The notes under the pieces were generated by a model. That model was not told the origin of the DNA. It saw only the letters and a list, made by a program, of their open reading frames with translations, and searched no databases. The translations under genes were made by a program, and so were the position numbers. From positions 3,216,501-3,280,500 of the forward strand of contig NZ_CP077683.1 of NCBI RefSeq assembly GCF_019063845.1: a stretch of DNA of 64,000 bases. Direction: 5' to 3'. This document shows, piece after piece, positions 25,092 through 33,827 of this stretch. The number at the start of each line of letters is the position of its first letter. Within the stretch, counting starts at the first letter, position 1. The stretch comes from Geomonas subterranea (GTDB lineage Bacteria > Desulfobacterota > Desulfuromonadia > Geobacterales > Geobacteraceae).

Positions 25092-27640
25092 GGTTTTTGC
25101 TGCGGCATCTCTCGCTTTCCTACGCCCGGCGCCACCTGGCCAAGACCGTCCTCACCCTCCTGGGTGTCGTGGTCGGCGTCACCACCTTCAGCTCCATCAA
25201 GACGGCGCAGGACGCGCTCGTGGTCGGCATCGGCTCGACGGTGGACCGCGTCGCCGGCAAGGCGCAGCTCCAGGTGACCATGGAGGGGGGGGTACCCGAA
25301 TCCCTGCAGGAAACGCTCAGGAACCTCCCCGGCATCCGGGCCACCTCCCCGGTCATCGAGCAGATCGTGGTCCCGGAAAAGGGGGAACTGGGGAGCCTGA
25401 TGGTGATCGGAGTGGACCTCCTCGGGGATCGTGAGATGCGCGACTACGGCTTCGAAGGGGACGACGCGGACCTCGACGATCCGCTCCTCTTCCTGGCCCA
25501 GCCCGATTCCGCCCTCTTCACCCGCGAGTTCGCCCAACGCGCCGGCCTCGCTACCGGCGCGGCGCTTACCGTCAAGGTGCCAAGCGGCGTCAGGAAGGTG
25601 AAGGCGCGCGGGCTGATGAGCCCCAAGGGGTTCGCCCAGGCCTTCGGCGGCAACCTGATGGTGGTGGACGTCTACGCCGCGCAGGAGCTCTTCGGCCGCG
25701 GGCGGCGCTTCGACCGCATCGACGTGCGGCTCCAGGACGGGGTGAGCGTGGCGCAGGGGACCGAGCTGCTGCAAAAGGCGCTCGGCCCCGCCTACCGCGT
25801 GGAGACCCCGGCCAGGCGCGGCGAGCAGATGGAGCGGCTGGTGGCAAACTTCACCGCCGGCTTCAACGTCTCCAGCGCCTTCGCCCTCTCCATCGGTATC
25901 TTCCTCATCTTCAACGCCTTCAACGTCTCGGTGAACCGCCGGCGGCGCGACATCGGCACCCTGCGCGCCCTCGGTGCCACGCCGCGCCAGGTGCAGGTCC
26001 TGTTCCTGGCCGAGGCCCTCATCATCGGCCTCCTAGGCGGCGCGCTCGGCTGCCTGGCCGGGACCGCCTTCTCCCAGGCGCTCCTGGTGAGCATGGGGCA
26101 GAGCACCGAGATGGTGTACGGCATCTCGGGCTCGGGGGTCGTGCACCTGACGCCGCCCATCGTGCTGCAGTCCATGCTGCTCGGCCTGATCGCCTCGCTG
26201 GTCGGAGCCTGGGGCCCCGCCCTTTCCGCCTCGCGCATCTCCCCCACCGAGGCCTTCGCCAAGGGGTCGTTCCAGGCCAAGGTACAGCGCCGGGTGGCGC
26301 CGCGGCTGGCCGCCGGGGCCGCCCTGGTAGCCGGCGCGGTGGCGCTCGCGCTCAGCAGCGTGGTGAAGGGGAACGCCCTGGTGCTCTCGGTGCTCCTCTT
26401 GGGCGGCATCGGGCTCGTGCTCCTGATCGGCCCGCTCTCCCGCGCCGTCCTGGTCGCCCTCGGCCCGCTGCTTACGCGCCTGTTCCCATCGGCCGGGCCT
26501 CTCTCCTCGGACTCGCTTTTGGGAAACCCACGCCGCAGCTCCGGCACCATCATGGCCATGGCCCTCTCGCTCACCTTCGTGCTCGGGCTTGGGGGGTACA
26601 TGGGCTCCACCAGGCTCACCATCGTGCGCTGGATGGACGACATCCTCACCTGCGACCTGTTCGTGCGCGCCTCGGCCAACTTCTCGCGTCCCGACTTCCT
26701 CTACCCCGGCGCGGTGAAGGGTGAGATCCTGGCCCTTCCCGGCGTGCGCACCGTGGAGAGCTACCGCGCCATACGGCCGCAGTTCCGCGGCAGGCAGATC
26801 CTGGTCGGATCGGTGGAGATGGACACCCTGATGCAGCGGGTGCGCTACGACTTCGCCCAGGGGGACCTGAAGTCCATGCGGGAGGGACTCATCAACAAGG
26901 AGATGTGCGCCGTCACCGAGAACTTCCGGGACCGTTTCGGCCTCGGCGTCGGCGACAAGGTGCCGCTCAACACGCCGGGGGGGATGGTGGAATTCCCGAT
27001 CGCCGCCGTGATCCGCGACTACTCCTCGGACCAGGGCGCCGTCTTTCTGGACCGCAACGTCTTCTTGAGGCACTGGCAGGACGACCGGGTCGACATCTAC
27101 GACGTGTCGGTGACGCCGGGGACCGACCCGGGCCGCGTGCGCGACCAGATACGCGCCAAGCTCTCCGGCAGGTACCCGGCGCTCATCTCCACACAGCGCG
27201 AATTCAAGGACGAGATCGGCAAGGCCATCGACGCCTTCTACGCGGTCATGCGCATCACCGTATTGCTGGCGCTCGGGGTCGCCTTCCTCGGCATCGTCAC
27301 GTCGCTCCTCATCTCGGTCGCCGAGCGCACCCGGGAGATCGGGATTCTGAAGGCGCTCGGTGCGCTCCCCGGCCAGATCGCCCGCAGCGTGGTGCTGGAG
27401 GCATTGGTGCTCGCGATGGTGGGGCTCATGCTGGCGCTTCCCGCCGGCAACCTGTTCGCCTCCTTCATGGAGGGGCCGGTGGCCAAGGCGTTCACGGGGT
27501 GGGCCATGCCGCACCATTATCCCTGGGAGGTGCTGGGTGAGCTCATCGTGGCGCTGCCGCTGGTTTCCTTCCTGGCCGCCGGGATTCCCGCGCGGCAGGC
27601 CGCCGGGGTCAAGGTGACCGAGGCGATCGAGTACGAATAG
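25088..27640 (+). CDS. FtsX-like ABC permease, duplicated core (LolCE/MacB class)
   Basis: The 850-residue permease contains two FtsX-type halves. An N-terminal membrane helix and a periplasmic MacB-type region (about 40-240) are followed by membrane helices near 260-400 (VSSAFALSIGIFLIFNAFNVSVNRRRRDIGTLRALGA). After a linker comes a second periplasmic region and a second FtsX core (about 715-850, ITVLLALGVAFLGIVTSLLISVAERTREIGILKALGA). The duplicated RRRDIG-LRALGA and RTREIG-LKALGA coupling motifs make it a fused permease like those of YbbP-type exporters. The partner ATPase overlaps by four bases. With a LolA-like carrier downstream, lipoprotein or lipid extraction from the inner membrane is the natural hypothesis. 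Confidence 0.93.
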   Translation: MRFLLRHLSLSYARRHLAKTVLTLLGVVVGVTTFSSIKTAQDALVVGIGSTVDRVAGKAQLQVTMEGGVPESLQETLRNLPGIRATSPVIEQIVVPEKGELGSLMVIGVDLLGDREMRDYGFEGDDADLDDPLLFLAQPDSALFTREFAQRAGLATGAALTVKVPSGVRKVKARGLMSPKGFAQAFGGNLMVVDVYAAQELFGRGRRFDRIDVRLQDGVSVAQGTELLQKALGPAYRVETPARRGEQMERLVANFTAGFNVSSAFALSIGIFLIFNAFNVSVNRRRRDIGTLRALGATPRQVQVLFLAEALIIGLLGGALGCLAGTAFSQALLVSMGQSTEMVYGISGSGVVHLTPPIVLQSMLLGLIASLVGAWGPALSASRISPTEAFAKGSFQAKVQRRVAPRLAAGAALVAGAVALALSSVVKGNALVLSVLLLGGIGLVLLIGPLSRAVLVALGPLLTRLFPSAGPLSSDSLLGNPRRSSGTIMAMALSLTFVLGLGGYMGSTRLTIVRWMDDILTCDLFVRASANFSRPDFLYPGAVKGEILALPGVRTVESYRAIRPQFRGRQILVGSVEMDTLMQRVRYDFAQGDLKSMREGLINKEMCAVTENFRDRFGLGVGDKVPLNTPGGMVEFPIAAVIRDYSSDQGAVFLDRNVFLRHWQDDRVDIYDVSVTPGTDPGRVRDQIRAKLSGRYPALISTQREFKDEIGKAIDAFYAVMRITVLLALGVAFLGIVTSLLISVAERTREIGILKALGALPGQIARSVVLEALVLAMVGLMLALPAGNLFASFMEGPVAKAFTGWAMPHHYPWEVLGELIVALPLVSFLAAGIPARQAAGVKVTEAIEYE

Positions 27641-27652
27641 GAATTATCCTCC

Positions 27653-27925
27653 CTCTCCCCCTGGGAGAGGGCCGGGGTGAGGACGTCGGCAGTGGCAACC
27701 TGTTCGCCCGGGGCATCCCCCTCACCCGGCCTTCGGCCACCCTCTCCCGGAGGGCGAGGGTACAGGAAGAATGGACATCATCCCTCCTCTCCCCCTGGGA
27801 GAGGGCCGGGGTGAGGGCATCGGCAGTGGCAACCTGTTCGCCCGGGGCATCCCCCTCACCCGGCCTTCGGCCACCCTCTCCCGGAGGGCGAGGGGTACAG
27901 GAAGAATGGACATCATCCCCCTCCC
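27653..27925. repeat. Two tandem copies of a 134-bp palindromic element plus a partial third
   Basis: The block beginning CTCTCCCCCTGGGAGAGGG recurs at 27653 and 27787 with only a few differences, and a truncated third start occurs near 27917. Each copy has inverted C/G-rich arms around a TGGCAACCTGTTCGCCC centre. It fills the 340-base gap between the permease and LolA-like genes. No gene is supported here; the frame that runs through it is repeat translation. Confidence 0.85.
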
Positions 27926-27983
27926 CCAGGGGGGGAAGGGGGATCGTAACATATTGCACAATCAGGTAACGGAGGTATTCACC

Positions 27984-28790
27984 ATGTTCCGAACACTGTT
28001 GAACCCGCTGCTGCTCCTCGTCGCCATGGTTATCTGCACGCCGCTCTTTTCCGCACCGGCCATGGCCGCCCCCGACGCCCGCGCGCTCTTGAAGGAATCC
28101 GAAACCCGGCACCGCACCAAGACCCAGCAGTACTCGGGCGACCTCACCGTGGTGAACAAGGAGGGGAAGGTCCGGAAGAAGGGGTGGAACAGCTACCGCC
28201 AGGGGTACGCGGGGGACTCGAAGAACCTGATCCGCTTCACCGATCCCCCCGAGGTGAAGGGGGTGGGCTTTCTCTCCCTGCCGCGGCCGGGCTCGGACAA
28301 CCCGGACCAGTGGCTCTACCTCCCCTCCATGAAACGGGAGCGGCGCATCGCGCCCCAGGACCGGGACGCTTCCTTCGTCGGGACCGACTTCAACTACGAG
28401 GACATGGAGGAGTTCGATCACGAGAAGTACAAGGTCTCGCTGCAGGGGGAGGAAACGCTCGACGGCCAGCCCTGCTGGGTGATCACCGCGATCCCGCTTG
28501 AGAAGGGGAGCAAGTCGATCTACCAGAAGCTGACCCTCTACCTGAGAAAGGACATCCTCTACCTGGTGCGCGAGGACCTGATCCGCAAGGGGGAGAAGGA
28601 GCCGGCCAAGCGCCTGGTCCTCTCCGACATCAAGAACGTCGAGGGGCACTACGTCGCCGCGCGCATGGAGATGACCGACCTGAAGAAGGGGAGTCACACC
28701 ACGGTGACCTTGAAGCAGATTTCCTTCAACCGTCCCCAACCCGCCAGCCGCTTTACGCTGCAGAACCTGACCCGCGAGGGGGGCGATTGA
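27984..28790 (+). CDS. LolA-like outer-membrane lipoprotein-sorting protein
   Basis: The 268-residue protein starts at ATG 27984, with CGGAGG upstream. The signal peptide (residues 1-28) ends PAMAA. The mature part has the half-barrel features of LolA/LppX-like carriers: an early QQYSGDLTVVNKEGKV strand pair, NLIRFTDPPEVKGVGFLSL, DQWLYLPSMKRERRIAPQDRDASFVGTDFNYEDM, and late ARMEMTDLKKG. The 'LYLPSMKRERRI' and 'FVGTDFNYEDM' blocks are characteristic of the LolA relatives that accompany MMPL or ABC exporters rather than housekeeping LolA. It likely carries a lipid or lipoprotein across the periplasm between the FtsX permease and the beta-barrel candidate, whose start overlaps its stop. Confidence 0.9.
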   Translation: MFRTLLNPLLLLVAMVICTPLFSAPAMAAPDARALLKESETRHRTKTQQYSGDLTVVNKEGKVRKKGWNSYRQGYAGDSKNLIRFTDPPEVKGVGFLSLPRPGSDNPDQWLYLPSMKRERRIAPQDRDASFVGTDFNYEDMEEFDHEKYKVSLQGEETLDGQPCWVITAIPLEKGSKSIYQKLTLYLRKDILYLVREDLIRKGEKEPAKRLVLSDIKNVEGHYVAARMEMTDLKKGSHTTVTLKQISFNRPQPASRFTLQNLTREGGD

Positions 28791-30019
28791 GAACCGCTCT
28801 CCTGCTTCTATTGCTGCTGGCCCTCCCCTGCTCCGCGCTCGCCGAAGGTTTCTCCGGCTATGCCGAAGTGAAGGGGTTCGCCTACGGTGAGCGCTTCGCA
28901 GGCGAGCCGTACGGCGCCGGCTGGGGCACGCTCTACGGCAAGTGGGAACAGCGCCTCGCCGAGGGCCAGTTCACGGCGTCGTTGCGCGCCGAGTGGCTCA
29001 CCTCGCCGCAGACGAGCCCCCTCGTCTTCGACCCCGCGGACCGCAAGCTCCGGCGCCCGCCGCTCTCGGCCCCGGAGCTGTGGCTGCGCGTCCCGCTCGC
29101 TCCGTCGCACGACCTGGAGTTCGGACGCTTCCAGCTCGGCTGGGGCAAGACCGACGGCTACTCCCCCGCCGACGCCTTCCTCCCCCGCGACCTGACCGAT
29201 CCCTTCGCCGACGAGAAGCTGCCGCTTTGGGCAATCCGCCTGAGCGGACAGGAGGAGAACCTGCGCTACCAGGCGGTGCTGGTGCCGGTGACGACGCCCT
29301 GGCGCCTCCCCCCCTTGGGAAGCCGCAACGCCCCCATCGCCTCGGGCGCCCTCCCGGCAGGGACCACGTTTCAGGAACAGGACGACGCACCGCCGCTCCC
29401 CGGCTTCGCCGCCCTGCGCCTCCTGGCCACCCACGGCGACTGGGACCTCGGCGTCTGGGCGAGAAGCGGCGTGCGGCCGGCGCCCATCCTGGCATTCTCT
29501 CTCGACCCGGCGATGCAGACCGGACCGGTCCCCGTCATCTCGGTCGGGCGGCGCTATCCGCGCGAGCATGGTGTCGGCGTCGAGGTCTCCCGCGTGGCCG
29601 GCCCCTACGTTCTGCGCGGCGAGGCGGCCGCCCTCTTCTCGGCGGACCGGGAACTGGGTGACGCGCTCATCGGCACCCTGAGCGTCGAGCGCGGTTTCGG
29701 GGACGGGACGCTCCTCGTCACCCTGGCCGGCAACGCCATCGACCCGCCGGTCGATCCGACGCTCCTCTTCGACCGCGGCCTCCTCCCCGCCCTGATCGTC
29801 GCCTGGAACCGGACCGAGGAGTGGGGTGCCTGGAAGCTCGTCTGGGACTGCGGCCTCGAACGGGGCGACGGCCTCGTCAAGGCGGAGGTCGGCTACAACG
29901 TCACCGACACCTGGAAGGTCACCGTCGGGGGCGATCTCCCCTACGGCTCGGACCAGGGCCCGCTGGGCGCGCTGCACGGGGCCCGGCGCGTGGTGGCCGC
30001 CGTCCACCGCAGTTGGTGA
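28787..30019 (+). CDS. Predicted outer-membrane beta-barrel protein
   Basis: The 410-residue product uses a TTG start overlapping the previous stop (TTGA). The signal peptide (MRTALLLLLLLALPCSALA) is clear. The mature sequence alternates polar and hydrophobic residues in amphipathic strands (FSGYAEVKGFAYGERF, QFTASLRAEWLTS, LEFGRFQLGWGKTDGYSPADAFLPRDLTDPF, WKVTVGGDLPYGSD). The FGRF-LGWGKTDGYSPADAF block is like DUF1302/porin-type barrels encoded with LolA-like carriers. It is translationally coupled to that carrier, suggesting an outer-membrane receiver or exit channel (inference). The C-terminus ends in W after a basic stretch, close to the usual terminal-aromatic barrel signal. Confidence 0.8.
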   Translation: MRTALLLLLLLALPCSALAEGFSGYAEVKGFAYGERFAGEPYGAGWGTLYGKWEQRLAEGQFTASLRAEWLTSPQTSPLVFDPADRKLRRPPLSAPELWLRVPLAPSHDLEFGRFQLGWGKTDGYSPADAFLPRDLTDPFADEKLPLWAIRLSGQEENLRYQAVLVPVTTPWRLPPLGSRNAPIASGALPAGTTFQEQDDAPPLPGFAALRLLATHGDWDLGVWARSGVRPAPILAFSLDPAMQTGPVPVISVGRRYPREHGVGVEVSRVAGPYVLRGEAAALFSADRELGDALIGTLSVERGFGDGTLLVTLAGNAIDPPVDPTLLFDRGLLPALIVAWNRTEEWGAWKLVWDCGLERGDGLVKAEVGYNVTDTWKVTVGGDLPYGSDQGPLGALHGARRVVAAVHRSW

Positions 30020-30035
30020 CCCCCCTCCTCCGGTC

Positions 30036-30064
30036 TTGACAAGGTCGATTGAAAAATTAATATT
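30036..30064 (+). promoter_or_regulatory. Sigma-70-like promoter
   Basis: TTGACA is followed by a 17-base spacer and AATATT (or TAATAT with 16), ahead of the 127-residue hypothetical gene that starts about 34 bases later. Confidence 0.6.
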
Positions 30065-30097
30065 TTCCAATTCGAACTGCCATAAGGGGGGAGCACC

Positions 30098-30481
30098 ATG
30101 GACGTCGAGCTCGCCGTAATGCTGGGCAAGGAGTTGACCCGCCTGGGCGCCGACCTGATGTCGAAACACCTGGAGGCGCAGTTGGCAGGGAACGAAGAAG
30201 TCGCCACCATGGCCCTCGCCAAGGTGGTCTTTTACACCAAGGTCCTGGAGCGTTACCAGGAAAACGACGACTACTATACCTTCGTCATCGACATGCAGGT
30301 GGCGCGCGAGGTCCAGGAAGACTTCTACTACGAGTCCCGTGCGGCCAACGACCGGAAGCGGGCCCTGGTCGCGCTGGCCAGGCTCCGTTTCCTCGCCATG
30401 CTGCAGCGCCGCCTCGCCGCCGCGGAACGCGACAAGGCCATGGAAACCCTCCGCAACACCCCTTCCATCGTGCGTCACTGA
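30098..30481 (+). CDS. Hypothetical helical protein
   Basis: The 127-residue soluble protein is mostly charged helix, with no signal peptide, cysteines or membrane segment. It begins MDVELAVMLGKELTRLGADLM and contains a conserved-looking aromatic stretch ERYQENDDYYTFVIDMQ and a basic C-terminal helix RKRALVALARLRFLAMLQRRL. A GGGGGGAG ribosome site and its own promoter support it. I recognise no family. It lies about 160 bases upstream of the cyclic-nucleotide-binding/polyferredoxin fusion gene and could be co-transcribed with it. Confidence 0.6.
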   Translation: MDVELAVMLGKELTRLGADLMSKHLEAQLAGNEEVATMALAKVVFYTKVLERYQENDDYYTFVIDMQVAREVQEDFYYESRAANDRKRALVALARLRFLAMLQRRLAAAERDKAMETLRNTPSIVRH

Positions 30482-30495
30482 ACCCGCCCTCATTG

Positions 30496-30531
30496 ACGTA
30501 TACGCGGCCGCAACCCTTTGCGTGGTATACG
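30496..30531. promoter_or_regulatory. Paired GTATAC palindromes upstream of the fusion gene
   Basis: ACGTATACG and GGTATACGTT place two GTATAC cores 27 bases apart, in the gap before the cyclic-nucleotide-binding fusion gene. They may be operator half-sites or part of a promoter; no known regulator is assigned. Confidence 0.3.
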
Positions 30532-30639
30532 TTTTAGACACCGCCCCGCCTTTACGCTACCATCGTAAACCTCTTCGGCACCCTGCCCCGGCCCAACCGC
30601 CACTGCACCGGGTAACCTCCTGCCGAAGCCGGGAGGACG

Positions 30640-33222
30640 ATGGCTTTAATCAGTTCCGAGACCATTTCAGGGATCCGCCTTTTCAGCGGCCTCAAAGAGG
30701 GCGACCTGGAGCGCATAGCGCTGCGCCTGGAGCTGCGCGATTTCGCCGCCGGCGACGTCATCCTCGCCCGGAACGAGCCGGCGCAGGAGCTCTACGTGAT
30801 CCTCTCCGGCAGGATCCGGGTGGAGCTTTTGGACCGCTCCGGGCAGATCCTCAACCTCACCGAGCTCGGCATCGGCAACGTGATCGGTGAGCGGGCCATC
30901 CTCACCGACGAGAAACGCTCCGCCGACGTGCGCGCCATCACCGACGTCCAGGCGGCGCGGCTCACCCGGGACCACTTCGAGGAGCTTTTGCAGGGCATGC
31001 CGCTGCTCTACGCGAACCTGAGCCGCATCCTCGCGGCGCAGCTGGGAAGCTGGGCGCACCGGCACCAGCGCGAGGAGAGCGAGCACCGCGAGGTGATCAC
31101 CAACATCATCGGCTGGCAGCTCCTCCCCGAATTCGGCGAGTTCCCCGGCACATCCTCCTGGGTGCGCCTTTTGAACCAGCGCCTGCAGCACCTCTCCGAC
31201 ACCAGGAGCCACGTCCTCATCCTGGGGGAACCCGGCACCTGGAAAGACCTTGCCGCCCGCCTGATCCATTTCCACAGCACCGGCGACCGCCCGGTCCTCT
31301 TCCTCGACTGCGCCTCCCCTCCCCCGGTGATGGGTGAGGAATGCTCCGCCAGCGACTCCGCACAGCAGAATTCGCTCCTCCTGGGGCTTGCCCAGGAAGC
31401 CGCCCTGTTCGGCCACGCACCGGAGGGGGCGATGTACGCGCGCCGGGTCAGGCGCGGCATGATCGAGCTCGCGGCGGGGGGGGACATCATCCTCAGGAAT
31501 ATCGACTGCCTCTCCAGCGCTGTGCAGGAAGAGCTGGTCGAATTCATGGAGAGCGGCCATTTCACCCGCCGCGGCGAGACCAAGCTCAGAAGCGCCCAGA
31601 TCCGCATCATCGCCACCAGCGGCAAACCGCTCCGCCCGCTCGTTGAGAGCGGCAAGTTCAACGCGGTGCTGTTCAAGAAGCTCTCCGGCGAGACCCTGGA
31701 GCTCGTGCCGCTCAGGGAGCGCAAGAAGGACATCCCGGTCATCGCGCGGAGCCTTTTGAAGTCCCTGAACGCCAAGCACCACAAACAGGTGCGCCGCCTC
31801 TCTCAGGACGCCCTGAACCGCCTGGTGGACCACGACTGGCCCCTGAACGCCAGCGAGCTGTACCAGGTCCTCTCCCGCGCGGTGGTGGTCTGCAACGACG
31901 ACGAGATCCAGCCCGAGCACATCTCGCTGCAGGGACACCCCTTCGGGGACGGACGCTTCAACCTGCTCACCCTGCCGGCAGTGGAGAACCTGGCCAGGAA
32001 CCCGCGCTTCCCGCGCCTGTTGCGCTGGCTTACCGTGCCGCTCTTTCTCGGCGTCACGTTCTACACCCTGTTCGGGCCGCGCCAGCACAACGCCGCCAAC
32101 CTGGTGGCCTGGACCATCGGCTGGCCGGCGCTTTTGCTCACCGCCTTCCTTTTCGCCCGCGGCTGGTGCAGCTTCTGCCCCATGGAGGCGATCGGCGAGT
32201 ACCTGGGGGTCTCCAGCCGCGTGGTGCGCGACCCCGCTCCCTGGCTGCGCCGCTGGGGACCGTCGCTCTCCTTCGCCGCACTGGTGGTGATCCTCCTTTT
32301 GGAGCAGGCCACCGGCATGTTCAGCTACGCGGGCGCGACCGGCGTGCTCCTCTCGGGGATCCTCTGCGCCACGGTGAGCGCGGACCTCGTGATCGGCCGC
32401 CGGGGGTGGTGCAAGTTCCTCTGTCCCCTGGGGCGGATCGTGAGCCTCGTCTCGCGCATATCCCCTTTGGAGATGCACAGCAACCACAACGTCTGCCTGA
32501 GCCGCTGCCGCGTCGACGACTGCATCAAGGAAAAGGGGTGCCCGATGGGGCTGCACCCCTCCGGCGTCGACAGCTCGGACCACTGCGTGCTCTGCCTGAA
32601 CTGCGTCAGGAGCTGTCCGCACCGCTCCATGCAGCTTGACCTGAGAAACCCCACCTGGGGCGGCTTCAACCGGGCCCGGCGCGGCTTCCGCGAGGCGCTC
32701 TTCAGCACCACCCTGGTCGGCGTGGTCATAGCCGCCAAGGGGACGCCGCTTCTGGCCGGCCGGCCGGCCGAGATCTTCACGCGCACCCTTTGGAGCGTGA
32801 ACGACTACCTGCTCGCCCTGGCCATCGTCACGGGGTTCACCCTGCTCGCCTGCCTCGCCTCGGCCCCGGTGCGCGGCACCGGCTGGCGCCCGGTCTTCAC
32901 CACCAGCGGCCTCGCCTACCTCCCCCTGGCCGCGGCCGGCCTGTTCATGATCTTCTTCCGGGCCCTGGTCGAGGGGGGTGCGCAGATCGTCCCGCTCTCG
33001 ATCCACGCGCTTGGGCTCGACCACGTCCTGGACGCGGCGGCGCTCACCCCGGAACTCGGAACGCTGCGCCTGCTCATCTACCCGCTGCTCCTCCTCGCGT
33101 CACTTTTCTCATGGGTGATCCTCGGCAAGCTGCAGCGCCAGGACGGCCTTCCGCCCCGGGCGCTGGTCGGGCACCGCCTGCTCATCCTGACGGCCGCAGC
33201 CATCTTCATAGCTATCCTGTAA
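30640..33222 (+). CDS. Fusion: cNMP-binding domain, degenerate sigma-54 AAA domain, membrane polyferredoxin
   Basis: The 860-residue protein has three parts. Residues 15-135 are a Crp/Fnr-type cyclic-nucleotide-binding beta-barrel (LYVILSGRIRVELLDRSG, GNVIGERAIL). Residues 150-430 match a sigma-54 activator AAA domain but are degenerate: Walker A reads GEPGTWKD (195-202), the GAFTGA loop is GAMYARRVRRG (263-273), and Walker B has RNID where DEIG is expected; no C-terminal DNA-binding HTH follows. From 460 come membrane helices and a NapH/RdxA-type iron-sulfur region with CSFCP (510-514), CKFLCP, four Cys near 619-634 and the ferredoxin motif CVLCLNCVRSCP (649-660), then further helices. It looks like a membrane redox protein gated by a cytoplasmic ligand domain. 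A direct role as a transcription factor is unlikely. Confidence 0.9.
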   Translation: MALISSETISGIRLFSGLKEGDLERIALRLELRDFAAGDVILARNEPAQELYVILSGRIRVELLDRSGQILNLTELGIGNVIGERAILTDEKRSADVRAITDVQAARLTRDHFEELLQGMPLLYANLSRILAAQLGSWAHRHQREESEHREVITNIIGWQLLPEFGEFPGTSSWVRLLNQRLQHLSDTRSHVLILGEPGTWKDLAARLIHFHSTGDRPVLFLDCASPPPVMGEECSASDSAQQNSLLLGLAQEAALFGHAPEGAMYARRVRRGMIELAAGGDIILRNIDCLSSAVQEELVEFMESGHFTRRGETKLRSAQIRIIATSGKPLRPLVESGKFNAVLFKKLSGETLELVPLRERKKDIPVIARSLLKSLNAKHHKQVRRLSQDALNRLVDHDWPLNASELYQVLSRAVVVCNDDEIQPEHISLQGHPFGDGRFNLLTLPAVENLARNPRFPRLLRWLTVPLFLGVTFYTLFGPRQHNAANLVAWTIGWPALLLTAFLFARGWCSFCPMEAIGEYLGVSSRVVRDPAPWLRRWGPSLSFAALVVILLLEQATGMFSYAGATGVLLSGILCATVSADLVIGRRGWCKFLCPLGRIVSLVSRISPLEMHSNHNVCLSRCRVDDCIKEKGCPMGLHPSGVDSSDHCVLCLNCVRSCPHRSMQLDLRNPTWGGFNRARRGFREALFSTTLVGVVIAAKGTPLLAGRPAEIFTRTLWSVNDYLLALAIVTGFTLLACLASAPVRGTGWRPVFTTSGLAYLPLAAAGLFMIFFRALVEGGAQIVPLSIHALGLDHVLDAAALTPELGTLRLLIYPLLLLASLFSWVILGKLQRQDGLPPRALVGHRLLILTAAAIFIAIL

Positions 33223-33360
33223 AGTAATAATGTGAGATAATTCCAGTTACAGAAGCGCCGCCGAAAGTCATAGGGCTCGAGGTTACAGCCACCTCCTTGA
33301 CACTGGCGGCGCTGGTGTTACTACTTGTTCCGGAGGTCACACTCAAACAGGAGGCGCACA

Positions 33361-33633
33361 ATGAAGAGAATTGCTTTGGTCGTCATGGCAGGTTTTCTGG
33401 CAATCGGCAGCGTACCAGCCTATGCTGCGGACACCGGCGGCAAAGACGAGTGTCTGCTCATCTCCAAAAACTGTAAGAACGAAGTGGACAGCATCCAGCA
33501 GAAAATCAAAAAACTCCAGGTAGAGATCAAAAAGGGTAACAAGGTCTACACGACCGATGAACTGAAGAAACTCCACTCAAAACTGCAGGAGGCCAATCAG
33601 GTCCTCGAGGATCTTAACAAGCCCGGCCACTAG
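33361..33633 (+). CDS. Small exported coiled-coil protein
   Basis: The 90-residue protein has a signal peptide (residues 1-22, ending PAYAA) and a 65-residue mature part. Two cysteines (DECLLISKNCKNE) precede a lysine/glutamate-rich coiled coil (VDSIQQKIKKLQVEIKKGNKVYTTDELKKLHSKLQEANQVLEDL). An excellent CAGGAGG ribosome site precedes the ATG. I do not recognise a characterised family; similar small periplasmic proteins are common in this bacterial group. The terminator hairpin at 33665 ends its transcript. Confidence 0.75.
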   Translation: MKRIALVVMAGFLAIGSVPAYAADTGGKDECLLISKNCKNEVDSIQQKIKKLQVEIKKGNKVYTTDELKKLHSKLQEANQVLEDLNKPGH

Positions 33634-33664
33634 GCCCCCGGGTACGTCTTCGCGTCAGCACCAC

Positions 33665-33697
33665 AAAGGCCATCGTGACAGTCACGATGGCCTTCCG
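33665..33697 (+). terminator. Terminator after the small exported protein
   Basis: AAAGGCCATCGTGAC and its complement GTCACGATGGCCTT form a near-perfect stem with a very short loop, 31 bases after the stop codon. Confidence 0.7.
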
Positions 33698-33727
33698 CGT
33701 TTCCCAAAGCCCCCGGCTACTTTTTCC

Positions 33728-33756
33728 TTGCCACCCGCACCCAAACCTGTTACAAA
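33728..33756 (+). promoter_or_regulatory. Probable promoter for the M-box/mgtA transcript
   Basis: TTGCCA and TACAAA are separated by 17 bases, about 70 bases upstream of the riboswitch fold. Confidence 0.45.
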
Positions 33757-33827
33757 TTTTTGGTCAGACCGGCCGGCCATCGCCTCAAACTCCCACGGCT
33801 CTGACCACATACGCATAGCAGCACGGA

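Noticed and set aside
26033-27517. Minus-strand frame of 494 codons
   Set aside because: Antisense to the FtsX-type permease, which has clear helices and coupling motifs.
27653-27925. CRISPR or attachment-site array
   Set aside because: Copies are 134 bp, adjacent, palindromic and lack unique spacers or cas or integrase genes.
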